A stretch of 44,688 nucleotides of DNA, from contig CAIPLM010000073.1 in NCBI GenBank assembly GCA_903865895.1, positions 1 to 44,688 of the forward strand, written 5' to 3'. The translations under genes and the position numbers were made by a program. The notes below the pieces were generated by a model that saw nothing but the letters and a program-made list of their open reading frames with translations, made no database searches and had not been told where the DNA came from. Positions within the stretch are counted from its first letter, which is position 1, and the number at the start of each line of letters is the position of its first letter. This document shows, piece by piece, positions 1 to 9,205 of this stretch. The DNA comes from an uncultured Rhodospirillales bacterium. Lineage in GTDB: Bacteria > Pseudomonadota > Alphaproteobacteria > Acetobacterales > Acetobacteraceae.

Positions 1-150
1 AAGGGCACCGGCCTCGGCCTTTCCATCGCCCGCGCTGCGATCCGCTCGATGAACGGCGACATCGCGGTGCACAACCAGGACGGCGGCGCGGTGTTCACGC
101 TCACCCTGCGCCGAGCCAGCCACCCCGCTTTCGCCGCCGCGGCGCAATAA
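1..150 (+). CDS. Sensor histidine kinase, C-terminal fragment
   Basis: This is the last 49 codons of a gene that begins before the window. The reading frame opens with KGTGLGLSIARAAI, which is the G2 box of the ATP-binding (HATPase_c) domain of two-component sensor kinases. It is followed by the usual terminal beta strand (GGAVFTLTLRR) and a short alanine-rich tail ending in TAA. The kinase would autophosphorylate a histidine and pass the phosphate to a response regulator. The sensing part and the partner regulator are outside the window, so the signal cannot be inferred. The next gene lies on the opposite strand and converges on it with an 18 nt gap. Confidence 0.85.
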   Translation, partial: KGTGLGLSIARAAIRSMNGDIAVHNQDGGAVFTLTLRRASHPAFAAAAQ

Positions 151-168
151 GCGCCGCGGCCGCAAGGC

Positions 169-1686
169 TCAACCGAAGAAGGTCTCTTCCAGCGTGATGC
201 CGGAATAGAAGGTCATCGCGCCGGGCAGATTGGCGAAACCCTGCACGTCCTTGGTCATCGCGTAGCCCTGCGCGCGCCAGGCGAGGCCAACCAGGAAGCA
301 CTCGTCGAGCGACTGCTTGGTGAGGTCGGCATAGATGGCCTTGCGCTTGGCGAAGTCGAACTCAGCGCGGCCCTTCTCGAACAGCGCATGGGTCTCGGGG
401 GTGGGGATGTTGACGCTGCGCGCGTTGTTCGGCGGCAGGCCGCCATCGAGCACGGTAGCCGCGCCATCGAAGTCGTTATTGTCGGTCGTGGTGCCCTGCA
501 CGCAGAACTCGTACTGGCCGCGATTGCCGAGGTTCACCCGCGTCGCCCAGTCCGGCAGGTTGAGGGTCACGTTGATGCCGACGGTCGCGAGGTTCTGCTG
601 CACCACCTCGGCGGTGGATTTGTGCATGCCGTACTGCGCGGTCGACAGCAGGGTGCAGGCGAAGCCATTGGCCACGCCCGCTTCCTTCAGCAGGAACTTG
701 GCGCGGTCCGGATCGTAGGACCAGTGCTTGGCCGAAGCGGCGTCGTAGAACGGCGTGCCCTGGGCGATCGGCAGGCCCTGCAGCGGGTTGCCGCGGCCGA
801 AGAAGGCGGCGTTGACGATTTCCTCGCGCTTGATCGCAAACGCCACGGCCTGGCGCACCCGCTTGTCCTTGAACGGGCCGTTGCCGTTAAAGGAAAGCGC
901 CATGAACGGGCCATCGACGTTCTGCATCTTCAGCTTGGCGTCCGCCTCGATCGCCTGCATGGACTGCCAGGGCACGTATTCGATGATGTCGATATCGCCG
1001 GCCTGCAGCGCGGCCACGCGGAGGTTCTCGTCGGCATAGGCGATGAAGCGGATGGCCTTCAGCTTGGGCGCGCCGGCGCGGTAGTATTTCGGGTTGGCCT
1101 CGAGATCGATCGAGACACCCTTTTCCTGCGCCTTGATCACGTAAGGCCCGGCGGTGACGGCGGTGCCGCCATTATCGGTGGAGCCCTTGGCGACGATCGG
1201 CATATGCGGGCTGGCCAGCCACTCCGGCAGCATGACGTTGGCCGATTTCAGCACGATGCGCACGGTGCGCGGATCGGGCGTCTCGATGCGCTCGACCGAC
1301 TGGAACTGGTTCTTCATGAACGCGGTGGACTTCTCGCCGGCGACCTGCTCCAGCGTCCACTTCACGTCCTCGGCGGTCACCTTGCGGCCATCGCTGAACA
1401 TGGCGTCACGCAGCTTGAACACCCAGGTGGTGTCCCCGTCGCGGCTCCAGCTTTCCGCCAGTTCCGGCCGCAGCAGGCCCTTATTGTCGTAGGAGGCGAG
1501 GCCGCGCATCACGCAGTATTTGACGGTGACCTGCGCCGTGCCGGTATTGGCCCAAGGCAGCAAATTGGGCGGGAAGGTCGAGAGGCCGAAGCTGAGCGTG
1601 CCCGGGATGCGGGCGGCGCGCGCCTGGTGGCCGATGAGCGGCAGCGTGGCGCCAGCGGCAAGCACGGCACGGCGAGAAATGGCCAT
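169..1686 (-). CDS. ABC transporter substrate-binding protein, family 5 (peptide/nickel type), orphan
   Basis: A 505-residue periplasmic binding protein. The ATG at 1686 is preferred because it has a GGGAG ribosome-binding site 7 nt upstream and begins a signal peptide (MAISRRAVLAAGATLPL, cleavage after about residue 24, HQARA). The twin arginine suggests possible Tat export. The family 5 pattern is clear: an early LRPELAESWSRDGDTTWVF stretch with FSDGRKVTAEDVKWTLE, and a later RVRQAVAFAIKREEIV. Such proteins deliver oligopeptides or other large solutes to an inner-membrane permease. No permease or ATPase lies next to it, so it is either an orphan or works with a transporter coded elsewhere. 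Substrate is not predictable from sequence. The ORF could be extended upstream to 1902, but that part lacks signal-peptide character and overlaps the neighbouring gene. Confidence 0.88.
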   Translation of the reverse strand: MAISRRAVLAAGATLPLIGHQARAARIPGTLSFGLSTFPPNLLPWANTGTAQVTVKYCVMRGLASYDNKGLLRPELAESWSRDGDTTWVFKLRDAMFSDGRKVTAEDVKWTLEQVAGEKSTAFMKNQFQSVERIETPDPRTVRIVLKSANVMLPEWLASPHMPIVAKGSTDNGGTAVTAGPYVIKAQEKGVSIDLEANPKYYRAGAPKLKAIRFIAYADENLRVAALQAGDIDIIEYVPWQSMQAIEADAKLKMQNVDGPFMALSFNGNGPFKDKRVRQAVAFAIKREEIVNAAFFGRGNPLQGLPIAQGTPFYDAASAKHWSYDPDRAKFLLKEAGVANGFACTLLSTAQYGMHKSTAEVVQQNLATVGINVTLNLPDWATRVNLGNRGQYEFCVQGTTTDNNDFDGAATVLDGGLPPNNARSVNIPTPETHALFEKGRAEFDFAKRKAIYADLTKQSLDECFLVGLAWRAQGYAMTKDVQGFANLPGAMTFYSGITLEETFFG

Positions 1687-1739
1687 CGTCGTCTCCCTTG
1701 TTTGATCAACGTTTGGTATATACCAGCGATGCGTCCGTC

Positions 1740-3245
1740 TCAACGGGATATGAAGTCCTTCAGCGCTTCGGCCACCTTGGGCACCAGCAGGTCCCACCGG
1801 CGCGGCGCCAGATGGCGGAACAGCCGCAGCGAAGTGTACCAGGGCGAATCCTCCCGGCCCATCAGCCACCGCCAATCCGGCGCATAGGGGATCATCGCCC
1901 AAACCTTGCGCCCCATGGCGCCGGCGAAATGCACCACCGAGGTATCGACGGAGACCACCAGGTCCACGTTGTCGAGAATCGCGATGGTGTCCTCGAAATC
2001 GGTGATCTCGGCGTCCAGATTGAGCAACGGCGCGCGGCCCTTGTAACCGGCAATCTGCGCGGTGGCCGGGCCCTTCTGCACGGAGATGAAGGTGACGCCC
2101 TCGAGCTCGAACAGCGGGGCCAGAGTATCAAGAGTGATGGTGCGGTTGATGTCGTTGTTATGGGTCGGCCGGCCCGCCCAGGCGATGGCGACCCGGCGTT
2201 GGCCAGGGGCGACCCGGGCCGCCAGCCGGTCGCGCCACAGGGCGCTGCGGCCGGATTCGGCCTGCAGATAGGAGGTGGCGGCGGGGATGTTCTCCAGCCG
2301 CGTGCCGTGCAGCCGCGGCAGGCCGGAGAACGGGCAGTAATAGGCGAAGGGGCCGATCAGGTCCCACCGCGTCACCAGCGTGACGCCCGGGAACATCCGC
2401 CGCAGCGTCGGCTCCATTTCGGACGAGCAAGCCACCGTCATGTCCTGGCAGCGCGCCCGCGCCCAGGGGATGTAGCGCGAGAACATCACCACATCGCCGA
2501 AGCCCTGATCTCCCACCAGCAGCAGTTTCTGCCCCGGCCCGAGTTCGCGGCCATCCCATTGCGGCTGCTCGGATTTCGGCATCAGCGGCGCGGCGCCGGG
2601 GATCTGGTAGCGCCACTCGTAATGCTCCCAGCCCTGTGCGAGTTCGCCCCGCAACAGCATCGCCTGGCCGAGCTTCATATGGGATTGCGGCAGGTTGCGC
2701 AGATCAAGCGAATGGCGCGCCGCGGCGATACAGGCGTCGATCTCCATGCGGTCGTAGAGCACCATGGCGAGGTTGAACGGGCCGAGCGGGTCGGCCGGAT
2801 CGAGCGTGACCGCGCGGCGGGCGGCGATCAGCGCCTCGTCGAGGCGGGTGAGCAGGCGGTAGACCTCGGAGATATTGCGGAAATGCGTGGCCTTGCCGAA
2901 CCCTCCGGCGGCCAACGAGCGTTCCATCAGTTCGGCCGCCTCGGCCACCCGGTTGCGGCGGAACAGAATCAGCCCCTTGGTGTGCAGCGCCTCGGGCTGG
3001 GTCGGGAGCGCGGCGAGTACATGGCTGATCATGCGATCGGCGGCATCGAGCCGGTTCGCCTCGATGTATTCGTTGGCCACGGCGAAAATCTCGGCCGCCG
3101 GCACCGGTACCGTCACCGGACCGGGGCGCGCAGGCTGCGGCCGCGCTGCGGCGGGCGCCTGGACGACAGGAACCTGGGCGGGCGCCGCAGCCACGGTGGG
3201 TTGCGGCTGAGGCGAATGCTGGAAAGAGACGGAAAGTCCGGACAC
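1740..3245 (-). CDS. TPR-repeat protein with glycosyltransferase-like C-terminal domain
   Basis: 501 residues read from a GTG start; no better start is visible. The first 50 residues are rich in proline and alanine and probably disordered. Residues about 50-215 form tetratricopeptide-like helices, with motifs such as ALHTKGLILFRRNRVAEAA and DPLGPFNLAMVLYDRME. A linker with EHYEWRYQIPG follows, then a Rossmann-like domain containing LLVGDQGFGDVVMFSRY and VDLVVSVDTSVVHFAGAMG. This arrangement is typical of TPR proteins with a GT9/heptosyltransferase-like fold found in Alphaproteobacteria, often near surface-glycan or flagellin-modification genes. Here no glycan cluster is nearby. The stop lies 53 nt upstream of the following binding-protein gene on the same strand. 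Activity as a transferase is inferred from fold only. Confidence 0.8.
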   Translation of the reverse strand: MSGLSVSFQHSPQPQPTVAAAPAQVPVVQAPAAARPQPARPGPVTVPVPAAEIFAVANEYIEANRLDAADRMISHVLAALPTQPEALHTKGLILFRRNRVAEAAELMERSLAAGGFGKATHFRNISEVYRLLTRLDEALIAARRAVTLDPADPLGPFNLAMVLYDRMEIDACIAAARHSLDLRNLPQSHMKLGQAMLLRGELAQGWEHYEWRYQIPGAAPLMPKSEQPQWDGRELGPGQKLLLVGDQGFGDVVMFSRYIPWARARCQDMTVACSSEMEPTLRRMFPGVTLVTRWDLIGPFAYYCPFSGLPRLHGTRLENIPAATSYLQAESGRSALWRDRLAARVAPGQRRVAIAWAGRPTHNNDINRTITLDTLAPLFELEGVTFISVQKGPATAQIAGYKGRAPLLNLDAEITDFEDTIAILDNVDLVVSVDTSVVHFAGAMGRKVWAMIPYAPDWRWLMGREDSPWYTSLRLFRHLAPRRWDLLVPKVAEALKDFISR

Positions 3246-3385
3246 GGCAAGCTCACCAGTTACGACGTTCCCGGCAGGCTAGCCGAGCCCGCGCCGGAAC
3301 GGAAACCTTCAATCGCAGCGCCCCGCGATCTCGCCAGCGCCGCCACCCGGCGCTAGTCTCCATGCCTCTGCCGGGAGACGCCGCC

Positions 3386-4858
3386 ATGAAGATCGCCATC
3401 GCCACGCTGGCCACCGAAACCAACACCTTCTCGCCCATCCCCACCGGGCGCGCCGCCTTCACGGGCGAGCGTGCCTGGTTCCGCACCGGCGCCAGCCGCC
3501 ACCCCGCGGTAATGGGCAGCTCACCGCTGATCGAATGGCGCCATCGCGCCGAGGCGGATGGCCACGAGATCGTGGAGAGCATCTGCGCCTCCGCCCAGCC
3601 CGCCGGCACCACGCTGCGCAACATCTATGAGGAGCTGCGCGACCTCATCCTCGCCGACATCAAGGCCGCCATGCCGGTGGACGTGGTGCTGCTGTGCATG
3701 CACGGCGCCATGGTCGCCGACGGCTATGACGATTGCGAGGGCGATACCTTGGCCCGGGTGCGCGAGATCGTCGGCGCCCGCGCCACAATCGGCATCGAGC
3801 TCGACCTGCATTGCCATCTCACCGAGCTGATGCGCGCCAGTGCCGACGTCATCATCACCTACAAGGAATACCCGCACATCGACATGGTCGAGCGCGCCAC
3901 CGAGCTCTACGCCCTCTGCACCGCCGCCCAGCGCGGCGAAATCAAGCCGGTGATGGCCTATCATGACTGCCGGATGGTCTCGATGTGGCGCACCACGGTG
4001 GAGCCGATGAAGAGCTTCGTCGCCAAGATGGCGGGGCTTGAGGGCAAAGACGGCGTGCTCTCGGTCTCCTTCGGCCACGGCTTCCCTTGGGGCGATGTGC
4101 CGGAGGTCGGCGCGAAGATGCTGGTGGTGACCGACAATGACCCGGCCAAGGCCCAGGCGCTCGCCAGCGAGCTTGGCCAGGAGATCTGGCGGCTGCGCGA
4201 GGCGTGCTTCCCGCTGCACGACACCATCGATGGCGGGCTCGACGCGGCACTCGCCGCCGAGGGCGGCAAGCCGGTGGTGATCGCCGACGTCGCCGACAAT
4301 GCCGGCGGCGGTGCGCCATCAGACAACACCCATATCTTGCGCCGCATGGTGGATCGCGGGGTGACCGACGCGGTGATCGGCGCCTTCTGGGATCCGGTCG
4401 CCGTGCAGTTCTGCACCGAAGCCGGCGTGGGCGCGTCGTTCGATCTGCGGATCGGCGGCAAATGCGGCACTGCCTCGGGCGATCCGGTGGATCTCAAGGT
4501 GACGGTGATGGCGCTGGCGGAGAACCACTCCCAAGGCGGCCTCTCCGGCGGCCGCGCGCCGATGGGGGCGAGCGCCTGGGTGCGCGCGGGCGGCATCGAC
4601 ATCATCCTCAACTCCACCCGCACCCAGATCTTCCAGCCCGACGCGTTCACCGGGCTCGGCTGCACGCTGGCGGACAAGAAAATCGTGGTGGTGAAATCCA
4701 CCCAGCATTTCCACGCCGGCTTCGCCCCCATCGCCCGCGAGGTGCGCTACGTCGCCGCCCCCGGGGCGATTGGGCCGGACTTCGCGGCGATTCCCTTCAC
4801 GAAACGCACCACGCCATACTGGCCGCGGGTGGAGGACCCCTGGGCGACGAATTCTTGA
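3386..4858 (+). CDS. M81 family metallopeptidase (MlrC / microcystinase C-like)
   Basis: 490 residues starting at the ATG with GGGAG 8 nt upstream; an in-frame ATG at 3362 lacks such a site. The N-terminus KIAIATLATETNTFSPIPT is the hallmark of the MlrC N-terminal domain (DUF1485). Metal-ligand-like motifs are visible: ELDLHCHLT, HCR/HGFPWGDVP in the centre, and in the C-terminal domain (DUF1486) NAGGGAPSDNTHI and KSTQHFHAGFAPIA. MlrC cleaves linearised microcystin fragments in a few sphingomonads, but most family members belong to bacteria that never meet microcystin, so the natural substrate is probably another small peptide or amide. It converges with the MetX-like hydrolase gene with only a 3 nt gap and no terminator between the two stops. 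It is a single-gene unit on the plus strand. Confidence 0.9.
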   Translation: MKIAIATLATETNTFSPIPTGRAAFTGERAWFRTGASRHPAVMGSSPLIEWRHRAEADGHEIVESICASAQPAGTTLRNIYEELRDLILADIKAAMPVDVVLLCMHGAMVADGYDDCEGDTLARVREIVGARATIGIELDLHCHLTELMRASADVIITYKEYPHIDMVERATELYALCTAAQRGEIKPVMAYHDCRMVSMWRTTVEPMKSFVAKMAGLEGKDGVLSVSFGHGFPWGDVPEVGAKMLVVTDNDPAKAQALASELGQEIWRLREACFPLHDTIDGGLDAALAAEGGKPVVIADVADNAGGGAPSDNTHILRRMVDRGVTDAVIGAFWDPVAVQFCTEAGVGASFDLRIGGKCGTASGDPVDLKVTVMALAENHSQGGLSGGRAPMGASAWVRAGGIDIILNSTRTQIFQPDAFTGLGCTLADKKIVVVKSTQHFHAGFAPIAREVRYVAAPGAIGPDFAAIPFTKRTTPYWPRVEDPWATNS

Positions 4859-4861
4859 GCG

Positions 4862-5872
4862 TTACCCCGCGATCTCGTTCATGAACGCCCGCAGCTGATC
4901 CGCCCACAGGGCCGCATCCGCCCCCGAGGCGATGTGGCCCTTTTCGCTGTCGATCTCGAAATAGCGCGCATCGACCCCCGCCCCCGTCAGCGCCGGCATC
5001 ACGCTGTCAGCGAGTGAGGGCGGGAAGATCGAGTCGGTGCGGGAGATCACGAACAGCACCTTGGCGGTGATGCGGCCGACCTCCGGCGTCATGTCCAACC
5101 CCACCAAGGCGCGGCCGAGCACCACCAAAGAGTGGCCGTCGAAGATGGCGGACCAGGCGCGGGCCTGGCGTTCGATCTCGGCGGCGACGTCGGGCACCTT
5201 TCCGGCGAGAGAGGCCTCGGCGCCGTAGCGGCGCAGCGTCTCGGCGCGGATCGCCGTCATCGTCGCGCCGATGCCACCGACGCGGTAGTAGTGGCCGCCA
5301 TTCCAGTTGGGGTCGGTGGCGAAGCGGGCCAGCAGCCCGTCGGGGTCGGCGCCGGGGGATTTGAGGCCGGTCACCACGGGCACCAGCGCATCCATGAAGC
5401 CGGGATACTGGATGCCCCAGGCGAAGGATTGGAACCCGCCATAGGAGGGACCGACCACGGCGACGAGGTGCTTCACCCCGAGCCCGTCCAGCATCGCCTT
5501 CTGTGCAGCGACGATGTCCTTCAGCGTGATGTGGGGGAAATCCGGGCCGTATTCAGCGCCCGTGGCCGGGTTGATCGAGGCCGGCGCGGTGGAGCCGAAG
5601 GAGGAGCCGATCATGTTGGAACTGACGACGTAGAAGCGATCCGTGTCGATCGGTTTGCCCGGCCCGACCAGCGCCGCCCAGGAGCCCTCGGAGGCGGCTT
5701 CACCGCCATCGGCGAAGAGGTGGCTTGAGGTGTAGCCGTGGGTCAGTAGCACGGCGTTGCGGCCGTCGGGCGCGAGGGTGCCGTAGGTGACGTAGGCGAG
5801 TTTGGTGTCGCGCAGCACGCCGCCATTGGCGAGGGCGAGGTCACCAATGGCGGCGAATTTTGTCTGGGTCAT
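4862..5872 (-). CDS. Alpha/beta-hydrolase, homoserine acetyltransferase (MetX)-like
   Basis: 336 residues, complete alpha/beta-hydrolase. The oxyanion-side motif is LLTHGYTSSH (42-51), the nucleophile elbow GPSYGG places Ser143, and the other triad members are Asp280 (SRTDSIFPP) and His313 (SEKGHIASG). The cap region and these positions resemble the MetX/homoserine O-acetyltransferase family. The conserved MetX nucleophile motif GGSMGG is changed to GPSYGG, so a hydrolase role is more likely than methionine synthesis. Its ATG overlaps the TGA of the upstream carboxylesterase by 4 nt (ATGA), so the two are translationally coupled and probably act on related ester or amide substrates. Confidence 0.82.
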   Translation of the reverse strand: MTQTKFAAIGDLALANGGVLRDTKLAYVTYGTLAPDGRNAVLLTHGYTSSHLFADGGEAASEGSWAALVGPGKPIDTDRFYVVSSNMIGSSFGSTAPASINPATGAEYGPDFPHITLKDIVAAQKAMLDGLGVKHLVAVVGPSYGGFQSFAWGIQYPGFMDALVPVVTGLKSPGADPDGLLARFATDPNWNGGHYYRVGGIGATMTAIRAETLRRYGAEASLAGKVPDVAAEIERQARAWSAIFDGHSLVVLGRALVGLDMTPEVGRITAKVLFVISRTDSIFPPSLADSVMPALTGAGVDARYFEIDSEKGHIASGADAALWADQLRAFMNEIAG

Positions 5873-7320
5873 GCGAAATCTCCTGCGCGGGTGGTGACGC
5901 CGGCCGGGTCACGGGCCGGGTCGCAAATCGTGTCGTAGCGCATCGTCCAGCGCTCGGTGGCCTCATGAGCCGGCCAAGAACCGCCGGGCGACCCGTTGCG
6001 GATGAAGCTGATCCAATCCGCGCGTATGCGCGCCGAGAGGGCATCGCAGAAGGCCGCGTCGCCGCCCGCCAGCATGCCAGCGCCCGCGAAGGCATCGAGG
6101 GTGCCGAACATGAAGGGCAACTCGATGCAGTGGCAGGCTTTGAAGCGGCTGCCTTGCGGCGACCAGTCGAATTGGTAGGCGTAGACCGGTCCGCGCAGGG
6201 CCGCGGCGAGCCGCATGGCCGGCCAGATGAAGGTCTCGTCGGAGGATTTATCGGCCAGCCAATCCATCAGCGATCCGCCGGGCCGCCGCGCGCGATAGGC
6301 GTCCATCCGGTCGCCCATGCGGGCGGCGGCCTGCGCCGGGTCGGGTGCGGCCATCGCAGGGTCGGCGGCGTAGAAGGCGTGCACCTCTTCACGGGTGATG
6401 CCGATCAGCACCGGCATATCCCCCGCGGCGGCCGCGATGTCGTCGATCAGGCCGTTGCGGGTGGTGGCTTCGGCGAGGGCGGGCATGAAGGGCGGGGTGG
6501 TTTCGCCGAAGCGTGCATTGGCGCGGGCGAGGCCGCCTTGCGCCTGGAGCAGCCGGGCCACCGGCATTTCGCGCATCTGGGAAGCGGCGTCGGCGGCATC
6601 GGGGTCGATATCGAGCAGGCGGAGGTATTGCGCCCCCTGCCCTGCCGCTTCGGCCAAGGTGCGCGGCGGGCGGCCGAAGCTGCCGCTTTGCAGGATGGCG
6701 CGATGGAACAGCTTGCGGCTCGCGGGATCCAGCATCAGCCGGCCGATGGAGGAGGCGCCGGCGGATTGGCCGGCCAGGGTGACGCAGCCGGGATCGCCGC
6801 CGAAGGCCGCGATGTTGTCGCGCACCCATTCCAACGCAAGCGCTTGGTCCATGGTGCCGAGATTGCCAGGGCTCACGCCCGGCGCATGCAGGTAGCCGAG
6901 CGCGCCGAGCCGGTAGTTGACGCCGACCACCACGATATCGCCCTCGCGCGCGAGGGTGCCGCCGTCATACCACGCGAGCGACCCGGCGCCGCTGATCCAG
7001 GCGCCGCCATGCAGCCACACCAGCACTTTCCGGCGTTTTCCGTCGGCGGCCGGGGTCCAGATCGTGAGCGTCAGGCAGTCTTCGTCCTGCGGGCGGGTGA
7101 AATCGCCCATGGCAACGGCGAGGCGGGAGGGGGATTGCGGGGCGATCGGGCCATCGGCCGTGCCATCGCGCAGCCCGCTCCACGCCGCCACCGGCTGCGG
7201 CGGAGCTAAGCGGCGCTCGCCCACCGGGGGCAGCGCGTAGGGCACCGCACGGAATACCGCGACCCCGTTCTCCATGCCGCCCGCGATATCCCCGAGCCCC
7301 GTTTGCGCGATCACCGCCAT
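5869..7320 (-). CDS. Type B carboxylesterase
   Basis: 483 residues from the ATG preceded by GGGAGG at about 8 nt; longer in-frame starts upstream are not supported. The family features are present: QDEDCLTLTIWTP, oxyanion hole GGAW (105-108), and GQSAGAS with nucleophile Ser186. A Glu in REEVHAF and a terminal His in the CHCIELPFMFG segment complete the triad. No signal peptide, so it is cytoplasmic. It hydrolyses carboxylic esters; the exact substrate is unknown. It is the first gene of a two-gene operon with the MetX-like hydrolase and is divergent from the polyamine-type binding protein across a 133 bp gap. A paralogue with the same CHCI(E/D)LPF signature lies inside the Liv operon at 24223-25596. 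Confidence 0.92.
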   Translation of the reverse strand: MAVIAQTGLGDIAGGMENGVAVFRAVPYALPPVGERRLAPPQPVAAWSGLRDGTADGPIAPQSPSRLAVAMGDFTRPQDEDCLTLTIWTPAADGKRRKVLVWLHGGAWISGAGSLAWYDGGTLAREGDIVVVGVNYRLGALGYLHAPGVSPGNLGTMDQALALEWVRDNIAAFGGDPGCVTLAGQSAGASSIGRLMLDPASRKLFHRAILQSGSFGRPPRTLAEAAGQGAQYLRLLDIDPDAADAASQMREMPVARLLQAQGGLARANARFGETTPPFMPALAEATTRNGLIDDIAAAAGDMPVLIGITREEVHAFYAADPAMAAPDPAQAAARMGDRMDAYRARRPGGSLMDWLADKSSDETFIWPAMRLAAALRGPVYAYQFDWSPQGSRFKACHCIELPFMFGTLDAFAGAGMLAGGDAAFCDALSARIRADWISFIRNGSPGGSWPAHEATERWTMRYDTICDPARDPAGVTTRAGDFA

Positions 7321-7453
7321 GTCAGCCGCCTCCCTGCTGCTCCCAGGCTGCGACAGGATGCGCCCGGCGTCCACTGTGCCCCATCCACTGGCGGGTTGCG
7401 CCGGCGAGGGCCGCATGGTGGTCTGCGGTCTGATCAGTCCGATGGGGGTATCG
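7321..7453. promoter_or_regulatory. Divergent intergenic region between carboxylesterase and PotF-like gene
   Basis: This 133 bp gap separates two genes transcribed away from each other and must hold both promoters. The GGGAGG site of the leftward gene lies at its left edge. I cannot see a convincing -35/-10 pair or an operator palindrome. Confidence 0.4.
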
Positions 7454-8530
7454 ATGCGGGTCCTGGCGCTATTGCTCTTGTTCGCCTTCCCGGCGCTCGC
7501 CGCCGACCGGGTGGTGAACGTCTATAACTGGTCGGACTATATCGACCCCTACGCCGTCGCCCACTTCGAGCGCGAGACCGGCATCAAGGTGCGCTATGAC
7601 CTCTATGACAGCCTGGAGACGCTGGAGGGCAAGATGCTCGCCGGCAAGACCGGGTATGACGTGGTGGTGCCGACCAGCGAGCCGACTTTCTCGAAGCTGG
7701 TGCGCTCCGGCGCCCTGCTGCCGCTCGCTCGCGCCGCGCTGCCCAACGCCGCCGGGCTCGATGCCGGGCTGATGAAGCAGGTGGCGAGTTCCGATCCCGG
7801 CAATGCGCATGGCGTGATCTATCTGTGGGGCACCATCGGCCTCGGGGTGAACGAGGCGCGGCTGCGCGCCGTGGCGCCCGATGCGCCGCTCGATTCGTGG
7901 GACCTGCTGTTCAAGCCGGAATGGGCCCGCAAGGCGGCGCGCTGCGGCATCACCATGATGGACAGCGCGATCGACGTGATTCCGAGCGTGCTGAAATATC
8001 TCGGCAAATCGCCAGACAGCACGGATGCCGCCGATCTCGCCGCGGTGGAAAAGACGCTGCGCGCCATCCGCCCGCATATCCGCGCCTTCGCCAGCGGCGG
8101 TGCGGTGGAAGCCATGGCGGCCGGGGAGACCTGCCTCGTCCTGTCCTATTCCGGTGACGTCATCCAGGCCGCCGCCCGCGCGGACGAGGCGGGCCAGGGG
8201 GTGAAGCTCAGGTACATCGCGCCGAAAGAGGGCGCCCAGCTGTGGTTCGACATGCTGGCCATCCCCAAGGATGCGCCGCACCCCGCCGAGGCACTGGAAT
8301 TCATCAACTTCCTACTGAAGCCCGACGTGATGGCCGGCATCACCAACCAGGTGCGCTACCCCAACGCCATCCCGGCCACCGCCAGCGCCGTTGCGCCGGA
8401 GATCGCGGGCGATCCCGGCGTGTATCCGCCCGCCGAGCAGCGCGCGCGCTTTTTCACCATCGGCCCGGTGCCTCCCGACGCGACCCGGGCGCGGGCCAGG
8501 ATGTGGTCGCGCTTCAAGGGCAACGGCTGA
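7454..8530 (+). CDS. Spermidine/putrescine-type ABC transporter substrate-binding protein
   Basis: 358 residues beginning with a clear signal peptide (MRVLALLLLFAFPALAA, cleaved near residue 17). The mature start VVNVYNWSDYIDP and the stretch TLEGKMLAGKTGYDVVVPTS are typical of PotF/PotD, the periplasmic polyamine receptors. Ligand-pocket-like Trp, Asp and Tyr positions are conserved (WSDY, LSYSGD, LWFDMLAIPKDA). ATG at 7454 was chosen because the signal peptide starts there; in-frame starts further left would precede it with non-secretory sequence. The permeases of the same system follow at 9916 and 10712, but two unrelated genes intervene and no ATPase is present, which is unusual for a Pot operon. 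Confidence 0.9.
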   Translation: MRVLALLLLFAFPALAADRVVNVYNWSDYIDPYAVAHFERETGIKVRYDLYDSLETLEGKMLAGKTGYDVVVPTSEPTFSKLVRSGALLPLARAALPNAAGLDAGLMKQVASSDPGNAHGVIYLWGTIGLGVNEARLRAVAPDAPLDSWDLLFKPEWARKAARCGITMMDSAIDVIPSVLKYLGKSPDSTDAADLAAVEKTLRAIRPHIRAFASGGAVEAMAAGETCLVLSYSGDVIQAAARADEAGQGVKLRYIAPKEGAQLWFDMLAIPKDAPHPAEALEFINFLLKPDVMAGITNQVRYPNAIPATASAVAPEIAGDPGVYPPAEQRARFFTIGPVPPDATRARARMWSRFKGNG

Positions 8531-8560
8531 CGCCGCAAACCCAATCAGAGAGGAAACACC

Positions 8561-9196
8561 ATGATCCATGAACTCCGCGTCTACACGCTGAAGCCCGGCA
8601 AGCTCGGCGAATACCTCAACCTCGCCAAGACCGTTGGGCGCCCCGCCCGCGGGCAGAACTATGGCGTGAACCTCGGCTACTGGACGCCGGAGTTCGGCAC
8701 GCTCAACCAGGTCTGGCATATCTGGTCCTATGACAGTCTCGATGAGCGAGCGCGGCTGCGTGGCGAGCTGGCCAAGAACGAGGCCTGGACGCGCGACTAT
8801 ATCCCCGCCATCCGCCCGCTGCTGGAGCGGCAGGATATCCGCTTCATCAACCCGATGAAGGATGTGGTGGCGCCAGTGGAGGAAGGTGGCGTCTATGAGA
8901 TGCGCATCTACCGCACCGAGATGGGCGCGGCGCGGCCCTATGCCGAGGAGTATCTGAAAATCATGCCGCATCGCGAGACCTACTCGCGCAATGTCGGCCT
9001 GTGGATCGGCGAGAGCCCGCAGCCCAACGAGGTGCTGCATATGTGGAACTACAAGTCCGCCGATGCCCGGGCGGCGATCCGTCGCGAGTTGTTCAAGGAT
9101 CAGGAGTGGCTGGCCTACCTGAAGCGGCAGGGCACCCGGGTGGTGGAGATGCAGTCCACCCTGCTGATCCCCACCGACTATTCCACGATGAAGTAG
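8561..9196 (+). CDS. NIPSNAP family protein, two-domain
   Basis: 211 residues with a GAGG ribosome site just before the ATG. There are two dimeric alpha-beta-barrel (NIPSNAP) units: one from residue 1 (IHELRVYTLKPGKLGEYL) and one from about residue 110 (VYEMRIYRTEMGAARPYAEEYL). Each ends with a tryptophan-rich strand (VWHIWSYDSLDERARLR; VLHMWNYKSADARAAIRRE). Bacterial NIPSNAP proteins have no agreed function; the fold is shared with small monooxygenases and catabolic enzymes. The position between a polyamine-type binding protein and its permeases suggests a cytoplasmic role in the catabolism of the imported compound, but this is inference. Confidence 0.88.
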   Translation: MIHELRVYTLKPGKLGEYLNLAKTVGRPARGQNYGVNLGYWTPEFGTLNQVWHIWSYDSLDERARLRGELAKNEAWTRDYIPAIRPLLERQDIRFINPMKDVVAPVEEGGVYEMRIYRTEMGAARPYAEEYLKIMPHRETYSRNVGLWIGESPQPNEVLHMWNYKSADARAAIRRELFKDQEWLAYLKRQGTRVVEMQSTLLIPTDYSTMK

Positions 9197-9205
9197 GGGC
9201 CGCCC

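Noticed and set aside
1687-1902. 72-residue N-terminal extension of the first binding protein
   Set aside because: It would place sequence before a clear signal peptide and overlap the neighbouring TPR gene.
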